A stretch of DNA of 64,000 nt from Cytobacillus oceanisediminis (GCF_007830235.1 NZ_VLKI01000014.1:59453-123452); one strand, 5' to 3'; positions 34,688 to 44,863 are shown, counted from the stretch's first letter. The notes: generated by a model from the letters alone, not told the origin. Translations and numbers: made by a program.

Positions 34688-34796
34688 TATCTGCCCCTCC
34701 TTTATTTTAACTACGAGTTTAAAAGATAAGGTTTCATTTTTAAAAAAATGTGAAATTTAGGGATTGAAGAAAGTAGCTAATTTGAATATAATCTAA

Positions 34797-34812
34797 TTAG
34801 ATATATATCTAA
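34797..34812. promoter_or_regulatory. Perfect 16-bp palindrome upstream of MFS gene
   Basis: TTAGATATATATCTAA is self-complementary and sits about 90 bases before the transporter start, with a further TTAGATAT half-site at about 34858. It probably binds an unknown regulator. Confidence 0.55.
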
Positions 34813-34898
34813 TATAGATCACTAGATAAAAGAATGGAATTATTTTTTGTTACCAGATTAGATATTCATCAAATTAGCAAGATAGAGAGGCTGCCGAA

Positions 34899-36128
34899 AT
34901 GACAAACTGGATTATATGGAAAAAAGAAAAAAATTATCAAATGCTTTTTTGGGCCGGTGTCATTAATGGTGTAGGAAACCGGTTTACACAGGTAGCGCTT
35001 CTTGCACTGCTTTACCAGGTTACAGGTTCAGGAGTAGCTATAGGGCTGCTGTTTGCCATCCGTATGGCTCCTTTCCTCTTCTTGGCCCCAATAGGGGGTA
35101 TGCTGGCTGACCATTTTTCTAAAAAAGCGATCCTAATAACGATCGACCTTCTGAGAGTGCCTGCTGTTCTTGCATTGCTTTTTGTCCAGGAACCGGAGCA
35201 CCTATGGATCGTCTATTCGGGTTCATTCATCATAGCCATGGGAGAAGCAATCTACTCTCCGACAAGAATGTCTTCCATTCCCGCTCTCGTAAAACCAGAT
35301 AGGCTTTTATACGTAAATGCGATTGAACAAATCATGACAGGGTCTGTCCTCATTATTGGATCAAGTACCGGAGGCATTCTATCTTTTGTATTCGGAACCC
35401 AGGCAGCTTTTATGATAAATGGGGTAACATTTTTATTATCAGCCCTACTTATTTCAAAGCTATGTATTCCGGTCTCCGATAAAAAAGAAACGAAGCCAAA
35501 AACAGTATCTTCACCTATTTTTTCACCTTTAAGGCTGGTATTCGGTTCATCTGCACTCATAGCTTTCTTCATCATTATGCTGACGATGCCGCTTGCCAAT
35601 GGAATAGACAATATCCTTGTGAGCATTTACGGCCTTGAAGTATTCGATATGGGAGAATTGGGTGTAGGCTTTATGTATGGGGCTTTGGGGCTGGGCCTTA
35701 TTCTTAGCTCGTTCTTTTCACATATGATCAAACGCGGCCTCATTACACTGGTGATTATCTTCATTGCCCTGGAAGGAACAGGACATATTTTGCTAAGTCT
35801 TGCTCCAAGCTTTTATTTTGCTCTTTTAACCGTAGTGTTCATTACCTTCGCTGGAGGCCTCGGCAATATCTGTCTGGACACAGTCATGATGAAGTTTATA
35901 CCCAAGTCAAAGCAGGGAACATTTTTTGGGCTCATGCAGATGCTCTCAAATCTTTCCCTGGCTATCTCAATGGGTTCCGCCGGGTTTCTATTGGAAATCT
36001 TCGCACCTCGGACTCTTAGCTTAATCGTAGGCCTTGCTTATATCCTGTTTACCTCCATGTACGCCCTTCTGTTTGCTAGGGTGGATCTTGTAAAGGAAAA
36101 AAGGGAGTTTATAAAAACAGCTCTATAA
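34899..36128 (+). CDS. MFS-family exporter
   Basis: The 409-residue transporter has twelve predicted membrane segments. Motif A-like GGMLADHFSKKAIL lies in the loop after the second helix (about 66-79), followed by SPTRMSSIPALV (about 122-133) and the long central loop at about 195-210. The arrangement resembles macrolide/drug efflux members of the superfamily (MefA-like), but the substrate is unknown. GAGAGGC precedes the ATG weakly. It is monocistronic. Confidence 0.85.
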   Translation: MTNWIIWKKEKNYQMLFWAGVINGVGNRFTQVALLALLYQVTGSGVAIGLLFAIRMAPFLFLAPIGGMLADHFSKKAILITIDLLRVPAVLALLFVQEPEHLWIVYSGSFIIAMGEAIYSPTRMSSIPALVKPDRLLYVNAIEQIMTGSVLIIGSSTGGILSFVFGTQAAFMINGVTFLLSALLISKLCIPVSDKKETKPKTVSSPIFSPLRLVFGSSALIAFFIIMLTMPLANGIDNILVSIYGLEVFDMGELGVGFMYGALGLGLILSSFFSHMIKRGLITLVIIFIALEGTGHILLSLAPSFYFALLTVVFITFAGGLGNICLDTVMMKFIPKSKQGTFFGLMQMLSNLSLAISMGSAGFLLEIFAPRTLSLIVGLAYILFTSMYALLFARVDLVKEKREFIKTAL

Positions 36129-36591
36129 ACTGAAGAATGGTAAATTAATATACTCAAGCCCTATTAATAATTGAAAATTCACTAGTTTAATAACATCATT
36201 GTAAAATCTTATAACATTTTCATGAAGATAGCATAATTTTTTAAAACAAGGCTGTATAAAAGCTCAATGTTGATTGGAGCACCCTGTTGATTGGAGCGGA
36301 AATTGCGAGATTCTCGAAAATGCATTTGCATTTCCTTCGTGCGATGTAAATTCGGGGAAGCTTATTCAAAGTCCTGCGGGAGGGCGGATCAAATGGAGAC
36401 CCCGAAGCTAGTGCTTGAGGAGGCTCCCGGACCGCCCTCTGTTCGCTGAGTGCCTGGAGCGGAAAATCAAAAGGCAAGTTTAACAAAATTAAAACAAGGA
36501 GTCAGTAAATGAATATAGAAATAAATTAAAACTGGATGAAAGGAGCAAATGCTCTCATTGACAGTTAGGATATATACAAGGAGCTGACAAA
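36129..36591. other. Intergenic region dominated by a repeat
   Basis: This gap between the MFS gene and the racemase-family gene holds the dispersed element at 36286-36470. Apparent open frames over the element come only from its GC-rich palindrome. No other gene is evident. Confidence 0.6.
36286..36470 (+). repeat. Dispersed GC-rich element, copy 2, with inserted segment
   Basis: The copy starts GTTGATTGGAGCGGA and ends with GGAGCGGAAAATCAA. After TTGCGAGA about 60 extra bases interrupt it before GTCCTGCGGGAGG resumes. Part of the insert (CTTCGTGCGAT beside a GCAAATGC hairpin) recurs at about 56585. Confidence 0.7.
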
Positions 36592-37230
36592 ATGAAGGTT
36601 GCTTTAGTACACGCTATGATCGAATCGGTCCAGCCTATTGAAGAAGCTTTTAACGAGGTTGCCCCCGATGCAGAAATTATACATTTACTGGATTCCGGTT
36701 TATTAAACAGCTTAGAAGAACATGGTGAACTAACCCCGGCTATTATAAGAAGATTCACCCGTTTGCTCGATTCAGCAATTGATTCCGATGTGGATATGAT
36801 CCAATTAACTTGTTCTGCATTTAATAATTTGTCTAGTGTCCTGCAGCCTTTATACGATGCTAAGATATTTCGGTCGGATGAAGCAATGCTGGATAAAGCC
36901 CTAGCTTATAATCGAATTGGCTTAATTTCTACCGTACAAGCCACCCCCCTCGCACTGCAAGGCTATTTATATGAAAAAAGCCCAAACATTCATGTTGAGT
37001 CTTTAGTTAATAAAAAAGCACTTCATTTATTGAAAAGAGGCAATACGGAGGAGCATGATCGATTAATTTCAGAAATGATGCTGGAAATAGAAAAAAGTGT
37101 GGATGTAATTGTTTTATCCCAATACAGTATGTCTCATGTTGCCAGCCAAATCGATACCTCTGTTCCCATTTTAACGGGACCGATACTTACTGCTAAAAGA
37201 TGTTTGGATTACTTCAAAGATAGGCATTAA
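36592..37230 (+). CDS. Aspartate/glutamate racemase-family protein
   Basis: The 212-residue protein resembles the Asp/Glu/hydantoin racemase superfamily. A conserved Cys lies in IQLTCSAF (about 82) where the first catalytic cysteine should be. The second catalytic position is not obviously a cysteine (VLSQYSMS near 178), so a true two-base racemase is doubtful. Substrate unknown. AAGGAG precedes the ATG. It stands alone between repeat DNA and a terminator. Confidence 0.7.
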   Translation: MKVALVHAMIESVQPIEEAFNEVAPDAEIIHLLDSGLLNSLEEHGELTPAIIRRFTRLLDSAIDSDVDMIQLTCSAFNNLSSVLQPLYDAKIFRSDEAMLDKALAYNRIGLISTVQATPLALQGYLYEKSPNIHVESLVNKKALHLLKRGNTEEHDRLISEMMLEIEKSVDVIVLSQYSMSHVASQIDTSVPILTGPILTAKRCLDYFKDRH

Positions 37231-37336
37231 TTTTCCAAATAATCATTTTTTACTATGGTGATTTCATATTTCAAGTTTATTACTTACGTGGATGCCACTT
37301 TGTAAGTGATCGGATCAACAGTACTAAAAATAAAAA

Positions 37337-37372
37337 GGCCCTGCAGGCTGCTATTCAACCTTGCAGGGCTAT
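37337..37372. terminator. Bidirectional terminator
   Basis: GGCCCTGCAGG and CCTTGCAGGGC form a stem flanked by A and T runs, between the racemase-family gene and the convergent swrC remnant. Confidence 0.85.
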
Positions 37373-37376
37373 CTTT

Positions 37377-38770
37377 TTAGTTTTCTTCAATTTCTTTACG
37401 GTTTTTCTTGAATATCTTAGATAATACTTCGTAAACTATCGGTACAATAATTAGTGTTAGTAACGTAGAACTTGTTAAACCGCCGATTACCGTAATAGCA
37501 AGGCCTTTGGAGATTAAACCGCCACCGCCTGAGCCAATTGCAAGTGGGATTAAAGCACCAATTGTTGCAATGGCTGTCATAAGAATTGGACGAAGTCGAG
37601 TTGCGCCGGCTTCGAGAACCGCTTCCCGCATCTCCATACCGCCGCGTTCCATATGGATAATACGGTCAACAAGTACGATGGCGTTCGTTACCAATTAACA
37701 TTAATAATCCCATCATGACAGAGACTGAAATCGTTTCATCAGAGATTAATAAACCAACAAATGAACCTATGACTGCAAATGGCAGCGAGAATAGGATGGC
37801 AAATGGCGCAACTCCTTCACGGAATGTTACAACAAGAATGAAGTAAACGATAGCGATGGCTGCAAGCATGGCTGCCCCAAGCTGTGTAAATGTTTCGGTC
37901 ATATCCGCCTGTACTCCGGCTACTCCAACTGTAACTCCTTTAGGCATATCCAATTTATCAATGGCTTCATCAGTTTCAGATGTTGCTTTGGAAATATCAT
38001 TACCAATGACCTTGCCTGAAACTGTTGCGTAGTATTCTCCTTTGCTTCGGGCAAGCGTATTAAGCGGTTGTACCCTCTTCAACTGTGACAAGCTCTGAAA
38101 GCGGCATTGTCGTCCCCAGGGCGGTCGGAACCGGAGTTTTCAGGATATCATCGATAGATCTAGGCTGTTCTGTTTGTTCCTGCTGGACAATAACTTCTAA
38201 TGTATCACCGTCTTTTTCAATAGTTGTTAGCACATCCTGTGTTTTTGCCGGATTTAGCATCATGACAATTTGTCCGGCTGTTAATCCATACTGCAGCAGC
38301 TTATCCTGCTCTACATTAAATGTATATTCAACATAAGCATCCTCTGCACTTGAAGAAATATCTTCCAATCCTTCATTTTCCTTCATTACGTCTTCTACCA
38401 TTTTTACAGCTTCATTCAGCTTATCTAAATCTTCACTGTAGAATGTATAGCTGACTTCATTTGTTGAACCAGACATAGAAGAGAAATTCTGGCTTTTCCA
38501 TTCACCTGATTGGCCAATATCGTACACATAGTCTTCTATTTCTTCACGGACTTCCGGGAAATTATCCATCTCCGGGTCAAAGATCAGGTACATTAATGCA
38601 CCGCCTGCTCCGCCGCCCATCATGGCTGTCATTTGATCTGCTTCCTCTGTGACAGATATTTGAACAATATCAATATCATCATGTTTCAGCATTTCTTCTT
38701 CTACTTCTTTAACGTTCTCTAATGTTTCTTCCTTAAGCTCGCCAGCTTCCGGGTTTAGGAGAGCCTGTTG
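37377..38770 (-). pseudogene. swrC: swrC-like RND efflux permease, C-terminal fragment with frameshifts
   Basis: Three frames together encode roughly the last 460 residues of an AcrB/SwrC-type RND pump of about 1000 residues. The pieces run from EEADQMTAMMGG through the periplasmic domain to LSELVTVEEGTT, then (after a frameshift near 38060) ARSKGEYYATVSGKVIGND to MMGLLMLIG, then (after a second frameshift near 37685) VTNAIVLVDRIIHMERGG to the C-terminus. The N-terminal half is missing; the homology breaks at about 38770. Homologues export surfactants and aid swarming. This copy cannot make a working pump. Confidence 0.9.
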
Positions 38771-38772
38771 TA

Positions 38773-38964
38773 GTGGACAACATCGCTTTTCTCCCTTTTA
38801 ATCCACCAGTATCATATCTTTTGTCTTTTGTATTGTTGAATAATGGCCCCTTTATTTCTGAAGGATATTACCAATCATATAATATTAAAGAGTTTTTAGA
38901 AGCAAATAACGAGAATAATTGGTTAATCAGTATTCCACAAACACAAGAAAATTTAATAGACTAA
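38773..38964 (+). pseudogene. Orphan coding fragment
   Basis: A 63-codon open frame (GTG start, no ribosome binding site) begins right at the swrC breakpoint on the opposite strand. Its translation looks protein-like (GYYQSYNIKEFLEANNENNW), but I cannot assign it. It is best read as a scrap left by the rearrangement that removed the swrC 5' half. Confidence 0.35.
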
Positions 38965-39212
38965 AACTGGAAATTTCGACCTAAACAGATAAGTTATTTT
39001 GTATTCATAAACAACAATTTTTAGAAAATAACCTAAATGCTTATAGATAAGCAGATGAAGATACAAAAACAGAAGGACTGAAAAGATCCTTCTGGGGAAT
39101 TTTAAACCTGAGATTTTGAGGAAGATATAACAGGCCTTGACATATTCGATATAATGTTAAACATTTTATAATTTTCCTCTTTTAACAAGTGTTTTATAAA
39201 ATATCTTGACTT

Positions 39213-39698
39213 TTAATAAAAATCTAGCTCCCTATTTTTTCTATAGATATGCGACAGATCAATAATTCGTTGATTTCTGCTACCGCGAAATTTTAGTGTT
39301 AAATCTCTCTCAGCTAATATAAATGGGCCATCGACGAGTACATCACAAATAGTCAGTAATTTACGTTGATAACGATCGTCCGAATGACTTAGATACTCGA
39401 AGGTGTAACCACTGTACACCCATATGTTTTTACCTAGTTGTTTAATTTTTTGCGCGAGTTCACACACCTCCATTGCTTGAAAAAATGGCTCTCCGCCAGT
39501 TAAAGTTACGTTGGTAAGCGGGTTGCTAGTTATTTCTTCTAACACTTCTTCAACTGCCATATCTGTTCCATTTTTTATTTGCCAACTGGCAGGATTATGA
39601 CATCCTTTGCAAAAGTGTGGGCAGCCAGCGAAAAAGACAGCAGTTCTTAGTCCAGGCCCGTCAACGACGGAATCATGGATAATGTTCATTACCTTCAC
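39213..39698 (-). CDS. nrdG: Anaerobic ribonucleotide reductase activase
   Basis: The 161-residue radical SAM enzyme generates the glycyl radical on NrdD. The iron-sulfur motif is CPHFCKGC (CxxxCxxC, about 26-33), with the SAM-binding GGEPF near 68. It lacks a frame interruption and overlaps nrdD by four bases (ATGA), so the two are co-translated. Its presence shows the organism can make deoxyribonucleotides without oxygen. Confidence 0.95.
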   Translation of the reverse strand: MKVMNIIHDSVVDGPGLRTAVFFAGCPHFCKGCHNPASWQIKNGTDMAVEEVLEEITSNPLTNVTLTGGEPFFQAMEVCELAQKIKQLGKNIWVYSGYTFEYLSHSDDRYQRKLLTICDVLVDGPFILAERDLTLKFRGSRNQRIIDLSHIYRKNRELDFY

Positions 39699-41566
39699 TT
39701 ATGTTTCACTCTTTCTTGTTCTTCCGATCGTTTTGCTGTATTCCATTTACTCATATCACCAACTAGGTAACCAGTAATCCGTCTAATTCGCTCAATCATA
39801 TCTTCGGATTGGTTTTGACAGCTTGGACATTCATTGTTGATAATTCCTGTATATCCACAGCACTTACAACGATCGACTGGGTGGTTGATGGATCCGTAGC
39901 CAAAATCACTAACTGCCATTGTTTTCACTAACACATCTAGAGCTTCCACGTTTTTAGAAACATCCCCATTGCATTCAATATAGGAAATATGCCCTCCATT
40001 ACAAAGGGAGTGGAAAGGACCTTCCTTTGTAATTTTCTCGATGGCTATAATCGAATAATAGACAGGAATGTGAAAGGAATTAGTATAATAGCTTCGATCC
40101 GTGATCCCCTTTATTTTTCCAAAGGTTTGCTGATCCCGTTTGGTGAATTTTCCAGATAGCCCCTCGGCAGGAGTAGCAATTAAAGAGAAGTTTAATTGGT
40201 ACTTTTCACTAGCTTGATCCATTTTTACTCTCATGTATTTAACAATTTGATAGCCGAGTTGATAAGCAGATTCTGACTCGCCATGATGCTTCCCAGTTAA
40301 TGAAACTAGTGCTTCAGCCAAACCAATAAAACCGACACTTAAAGTTCCATGCTTTAAGACGGTTTCTAATTTATCTTCACTGTTAAGTTTATCGCTATCT
40401 TTCCAAACATGCTGTCCATATAGGAATGAGAAATGTTTTGCTCGTTTGTTTATTTGAAACTCGTATCGCTCTAGAAGCTGTTTTATTGCAAGGTCAAGAT
40501 AGTAATCTAGTTTCAATAAAAATGATTGATAGTTATCGGCAGTAAGTGCAATTTTTACTATATTGATGGATATAAAGGACAAGTTTCCTCTACCGATACT
40601 ATTTTCTTGCCCATGTATGTTCGCCATCACTCTTGTCCTGCACCCCATGTAGGCCACTTCAGAATCAGGTGTTCCATCGTAAAAAGGCTTATTAAACGAT
40701 GAATCAATGAAACTAAAGTTAGGAAATAACCGTTTTGCAGTCGTCACCAGTGCTAATTGATATAAATCATAGTTGGGTTCTTCTGTATCAAAGTTAATCC
40801 CTTTTTTAATTTTGAATACTTGAATCGGAAATATTGGTGTCTCACCGTTACCTAACCCAGCTTTCGTAGCTAGTAATATATTTTTTATTAACAGTCTGCC
40901 TTCCTTCGACGTATCTGTTCCATAATTAATTGAAATAAAAGGGACTTGTCCACCGCCTCTCGAATGCATGGAATTACAGTTATGTATAAAGGATTCACTG
41001 GCTTGGTAAACATCACGATCCGTTTCCTTCCATGCAAGCTCCTCTATTTCTTCCAATGTCAATGTAATTGGATAGCTTTTTAGTCGTTTGAGGTGATTAC
41101 AATACGTCTTATGTACATAAGGTGCTAAATCATAGTCAAACAATGGATAGCTTTGTCCACCATGCTGCATATTTTGATTTGATTGCAAGATAATTGATGA
41201 AAGTGCCAAAGCACTGGAAATATCATTTGGTTCTCTCATAAACCCATGTCCTGTATTAAATCCACCCTTTAATAACTTTCCTAATGGAATTTGACAACAA
41301 GTTGTTGTTCCAGTTGCCATAAAATCTAGGTCATGAGGATGAAGGTAATTGTCATTGATTGCTTGTATTACTTCTTCACTCAATATTCTGTTTTTGGTGT
41401 AAAACTTAGCAGTTTCTGAGGCGAGTTTAGACATTTGACCCATTGGTGATTGTCCATCCACATTTGCATTTTCTTGAATTAAATCTTGATTACTTAAATC
41501 AACAATCTCTGTTAACGCTGCTAGTAGTTCTTCAGTGTGAGGGGTGGCTAGTGTTGTAGTGCTCAT
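39695..41566 (-). CDS. nrdD: Anaerobic ribonucleoside-triphosphate reductase
   Basis: The 623-residue class III reductase carries the C-terminal glycyl-radical site RITGYLVGD near residue 600 and a zinc site CKCC/CPSC (about 570-590). Catalytic cysteines lie in the GTTTCCQIPLGK region near 90 and in HNCNSMHSRGGGQ near 200. The usual N-terminal ATP-cone (about 90 residues) is absent, so allosteric control by dATP through that domain is not expected. The ATG at 41566 is chosen: the in-frame GTG nine bases up lies inside the AGGAGTG site. Two NrdR boxes lie just upstream. Confidence 0.95.
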   Translation of the reverse strand: MSTTTLATPHTEELLAALTEIVDLSNQDLIQENANVDGQSPMGQMSKLASETAKFYTKNRILSEEVIQAINDNYLHPHDLDFMATGTTTCCQIPLGKLLKGGFNTGHGFMREPNDISSALALSSIILQSNQNMQHGGQSYPLFDYDLAPYVHKTYCNHLKRLKSYPITLTLEEIEELAWKETDRDVYQASESFIHNCNSMHSRGGGQVPFISINYGTDTSKEGRLLIKNILLATKAGLGNGETPIFPIQVFKIKKGINFDTEEPNYDLYQLALVTTAKRLFPNFSFIDSSFNKPFYDGTPDSEVAYMGCRTRVMANIHGQENSIGRGNLSFISINIVKIALTADNYQSFLLKLDYYLDLAIKQLLERYEFQINKRAKHFSFLYGQHVWKDSDKLNSEDKLETVLKHGTLSVGFIGLAEALVSLTGKHHGESESAYQLGYQIVKYMRVKMDQASEKYQLNFSLIATPAEGLSGKFTKRDQQTFGKIKGITDRSYYTNSFHIPVYYSIIAIEKITKEGPFHSLCNGGHISYIECNGDVSKNVEALDVLVKTMAVSDFGYGSINHPVDRCKCCGYTGIINNECPSCQNQSEDMIERIRRITGYLVGDMSKWNTAKRSEEQERVKHK

Positions 41567-41582
41567 TTTTATCACTCCTATA

Positions 41583-41630
41583 AAACTATATATTGTGTTT
41601 AATTTTTAATAATACAACTATATATTGTAT
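41583..41630. promoter_or_regulatory. Pair of NrdR boxes
   Basis: The 10-mer CTATATATTG occurs at 41586 and again at 41618. Both fit the NrdR box (acaCwATATaTwGtgt), and the 32-base spacing equals three helical turns, the arrangement described for NrdR-controlled reductase promoters. Confidence 0.88.
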
Positions 41631-41988
41631 CTTGTATTCAACTTAACATAAGAGTTTGATAGAAAACTGTGATATAATTCACACAAAATGAAAAACTTGA
41701 AGAAATTTATGTAAATAAAGCCTTCCTGTTCTGGTTCCAATAATTTCTATGAAATTCCCGCAACAGGGAGAAGGAATCATCTCCCCATCCCTAACTAAAA
41801 AGCCCTTCAAAAGTGTTTTCACTCAGTTTATAGTCTTATTTAATCACCCTGTCTATTTAGTGCGAAAAGAGCTCAAAATAAGAAAACTGCTCCCTAAGGA
41901 ACAGTTTCGTATTTAAAGTTATTGTATACGGAAAATAAATATGGTTGCTAAGAGCCCTTTGATTGTTGGGAATGACTGTAAAAAAGGG
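41631..41988. other. Intergenic, no gene seen
   Basis: No supported coding frame was seen between nrdD and mleN. A short hairpin (AAACTGCTCC / GGAACAGTTT, about 41886-41910) could be the terminator of mleN read-through on the minus strand. Confidence 0.45.
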
Positions 41989-43398
41989 TTAAATAGCCGT
42001 TTTCTGCAGTACTTCTTTATTATTTCTAACGTACCAAATAAATTTTCCTGTATAGCCATAGATGATAGCAAGCGCAATGGAAACAAAGCTCAACCACATG
42101 AACGGGGCATAGGTGAAAGTAGAGATTCCAAGAATCCCTGCCATGAAAATTCCATTGTCGGACCATGGAATCATTCCGGATGTTAGTGTCCCCCCAACTT
42201 CAGAGTTACGAGCTAGCACTCTCCGATCAATACGCAATTTGTCATAGCTTTCTTCCATGATTTTAGGCGTTAAAATTAATGAAACATACATAGCGCAACC
42301 AAATACATTTGCTAAAAAAGCAACAATTAAAGTAGACACGGTCACATTTCCTGCTGATGTCAAGTGATTTTGAAACTTCGAAACAATCACTTTTAGTACC
42401 CCTAAGTACTCCAGCAAACCACCAAAGCCTAGTCCAAAAATAATCACGACGACCGAACCGAGCATTCTTTCGATTCCCCCGCGGTTCAGCAGATTATCTG
42501 TGAATTCAACGCCGGTATCAATTGAGAAACCGCTATAAGCAGAACCAAGAGCCTCTGAAACATCTATTCCTTGAAACAAGGAGGCCCAAATGGCACCAAG
42601 AAGAGCCCCTGCAGCAATCGTAGGTACAGAAGGTTTTTTCAATGCGAGCATAAGAATAACAAAAACTGCAGGGATAAGCATCCAAATTTGAATGTTAAAG
42701 GTGTTAAGCAATGACGCCTTCAGGAATTCCACTTTTTCTAAATCTATGTTTTTTCCACCGTATATAAAACCTGCCGTTGTAAAAAGAACAGCCGTAATAA
42801 TATATGCAGGGATATCTAGATATAACATGGCACGTACATGTGCAATTACATTCACCTTTGACATAGATGCAGCGAGTACTGTACTGTCCGATAGAGGGGA
42901 GAGCTTATCTCCAAAGTACGCACCAGAAAGAACGGCACCGGCCACAAGCGGAAGAGGAATGCCAAGTCCCTCTCCAATTGCCATCATAGCGATTCCGGCG
43001 GTCCCAACCGTTCCCCATGACGTACCTGTAGCTAAAGATGTAATCGAGCAAATGACGAGTGTAGCTAGTAAGAAAACGCTTGGATGGATAAACTCCAATC
43101 CATAATAGATAAGCGTTGGCACTACCCCCCCTGCAATCCATGTCCCAATAAGAGCACCGACTGCAATGAGTATTAGTATAGCCTCAAGTCCATTCGAAAT
43201 CCCGGTTGTAAGAGCCCCCTGCAGTTCCTGATAACGGTGCCCTAATCGTAAGCCAAGTAAAATAACGAGAAACAGCGAAATAAATAAAGCTAACTGTATC
43301 GGCAACTTAAAAAATACGGTAAAAGAAAACACAATAGCCAAAAACAACCCCAATGTCACAATAATTTCTAATATAGACGGTAATCGAATGTGTTCCAC
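41989..43398 (-). CDS. mleN: NhaC-family antiporter, MleN-like (malate/lactate-Na+/H+)
   Basis: The 469-residue transporter has about twelve membrane segments and the NhaC-family signatures TGTSWGTVGTAGIAMMAIGEGLG (about 124-146) and GAYFGDKLSPLSDSTVLAASM (about 158-178). In B. subtilis MleN swaps malate plus protons for lactate plus sodium, and its gene neighbours malic enzyme, as here. The substrate follows from this pairing. Start is GTG behind GGGGGAG. Confidence 0.88.
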   Translation of the reverse strand: MEHIRLPSILEIIVTLGLFLAIVFSFTVFFKLPIQLALFISLFLVILLGLRLGHRYQELQGALTTGISNGLEAILILIAVGALIGTWIAGGVVPTLIYYGLEFIHPSVFLLATLVICSITSLATGTSWGTVGTAGIAMMAIGEGLGIPLPLVAGAVLSGAYFGDKLSPLSDSTVLAASMSKVNVIAHVRAMLYLDIPAYIITAVLFTTAGFIYGGKNIDLEKVEFLKASLLNTFNIQIWMLIPAVFVILMLALKKPSVPTIAAGALLGAIWASLFQGIDVSEALGSAYSGFSIDTGVEFTDNLLNRGGIERMLGSVVVIIFGLGFGGLLEYLGVLKVIVSKFQNHLTSAGNVTVSTLIVAFLANVFGCAMYVSLILTPKIMEESYDKLRIDRRVLARNSEVGGTLTSGMIPWSDNGIFMAGILGISTFTYAPFMWLSFVSIALAIIYGYTGKFIWYVRNNKEVLQKTAI

Positions 43399-43559
43399 CT
43401 TAACTCCCCCTCAACAATAAAATGTGGATTTAAAATAATGTTTGATAATTTGTAAAAAGTTCGATAAGAATGGCCTCCCGGGATATTATGTCTTTTATAT
43501 ATTGGTTCGAAGTGCGGCTTTTTTCAGCTAGAATATCTAATTAAGACTCTGTTGAACTT

Positions 43560-43601
43560 ACCTGTTGAATTCCGCTCCAATCAACAGGATGCAAAAATCA
43601 A
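43560..43601 (-). repeat. Fragment of the dispersed element
   Basis: The reverse complement contains GTTGATTGGAGCGGAA and a CAACAGG flank, the left boundary of the element seen at 27692, 36286, 48512 and 59088. The rest of the element is missing. Confidence 0.5.
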
Positions 43602-43657
43602 CAAGGAGCTCTAAAACAGCCAATTTTAATGCTTGCTATAAGTTAAATGAGTAATAA

Positions 43658-44863
43658 TTAGCTAGTTACTTTTTCCATTTGCATCATCTTCTTAGCTGCT
43701 CCGGATTCTATGGCGGCTACGGCAACTGCCCGTGCTACGGCCGGAGCAACACGCTTATCAAATGGTAAAGGGATGACGTACTCTGGAGTAAGGTCATCAT
43801 CTGATACAAGTGAAGCAATCGCGTGGACAGCGGCCTTTTTCATCTCTTCATTAATATCTGTCGCACGAACATCTAGGGCGCCGCGGAAAATTCCAGGGAA
43901 GGCTAATACGTTATTGACTTGATTAGGCAGATCTGAACGACCTGTACCAATGACTTTTGCGCCACCTTCTTTTGCTTCAACAGGCATAATTTCAGGAATT
44001 GGATTTGCCATCGCAAAAATGATCGCCTCATCATTCATTAATTCCACCATTTCTTTAGTCAAGGCGCCTGCAGCCGAGACCCCAATAAATACATCTGCTC
44101 CTTTTATGACGTCTTGTAATGTTCCTTCTTGTTGATCGAAATTAGTAATAGAAGCTATTTCATCTTTAATGTCATTCATGCCGTACAAACGACCTTCAAA
44201 AATGGCTCCTTTTGTGTCGCAAAGGATGATATCACGTGCACCGAACTGATGTAAAAGTCTTGTGATGGCTACTCCGGCAGCACCAGCTCCATTTACTACA
44301 ACTTTAATGGAAGTCATCGTTTTATTGACTAACTTTAATGCATTCATTAGGCCAGCTACTGTCACAATAGCTGTTCCGTGCTGGTCATCATGAAAAATAG
44401 GAATATTTGTTTCTTGTTTTAAACGTTTTTCAATTTCAAAACATCTTGGTGCAGCGATATCTTCCAAGTTAATACCGCCAAAAGTGGGTTCAAGCTGTTT
44501 AACCGTTTCGATAATTTCATCAACAATTGTGGTCTTTAAGCAGAGCGGGAACGCATCAATTCCTGCAAAGCTTTTAAATAATACTGCTTTTCCCTCCATT
44601 ACCGGAAGGGCTGCTTCAGGGCCGATATTTCCGAGTCCTAACACAGCCGTACCGTCTGATACAACAGCTACCGTGTTGCCTTTCATTGTATAATCATAAA
44701 CACTGTTCGGGTCTTTATAGATCTCTTTACAAGGTTCTGCAACACCAGGGGAATATGCTAGGCTTAAGTCTTTTGCGTTTTGGACAGGCACCTTTGCATT
44801 TACTTCAAGTTTTCCTTGTTTGGCTTTATGCATGGCAAGTGCTTTATCACGTAATGATTCCAT
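43658..44863 (-). CDS. mleA: Malic enzyme (NAD(P)-dependent)
   Basis: The 401-residue oxidative decarboxylase converts malate to pyruvate and CO2. Landmarks are YSPGVAEPCKEI near 36, the Tyr and Lys catalytic region around VYDYTMKGNTVAVV and EGKAVLFK, the metal site GINLEDIAAPRCFEIE and FHDDQHGTA near 160, and the Rossmann motif GAGAAGVA near 195. Start was set to the second ATG (44863), which has AAGGA at good spacing; the first ATG abuts its site. It acts with the MleN antiporter in malolactic-type fermentation. Confidence 0.93.
   Translation of the reverse strand: MESLRDKALAMHKAKQGKLEVNAKVPVQNAKDLSLAYSPGVAEPCKEIYKDPNSVYDYTMKGNTVAVVSDGTAVLGLGNIGPEAALPVMEGKAVLFKSFAGIDAFPLCLKTTIVDEIIETVKQLEPTFGGINLEDIAAPRCFEIEKRLKQETNIPIFHDDQHGTAIVTVAGLMNALKLVNKTMTSIKVVVNGAGAAGVAITRLLHQFGARDIILCDTKGAIFEGRLYGMNDIKDEIASITNFDQQEGTLQDVIKGADVFIGVSAAGALTKEMVELMNDEAIIFAMANPIPEIMPVEAKEGGAKVIGTGRSDLPNQVNNVLAFPGIFRGALDVRATDINEEMKKAAVHAIASLVSDDDLTPEYVIPLPFDKRVAPAVARAVAVAAIESGAAKKMMQMEKVTS

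Noticed and set aside
36241..36486. Minus-strand open frame of 81 codons
   Set aside because: It coincides with the dispersed GC-rich element; the same happens at 48404-48640 and 59003-59200.
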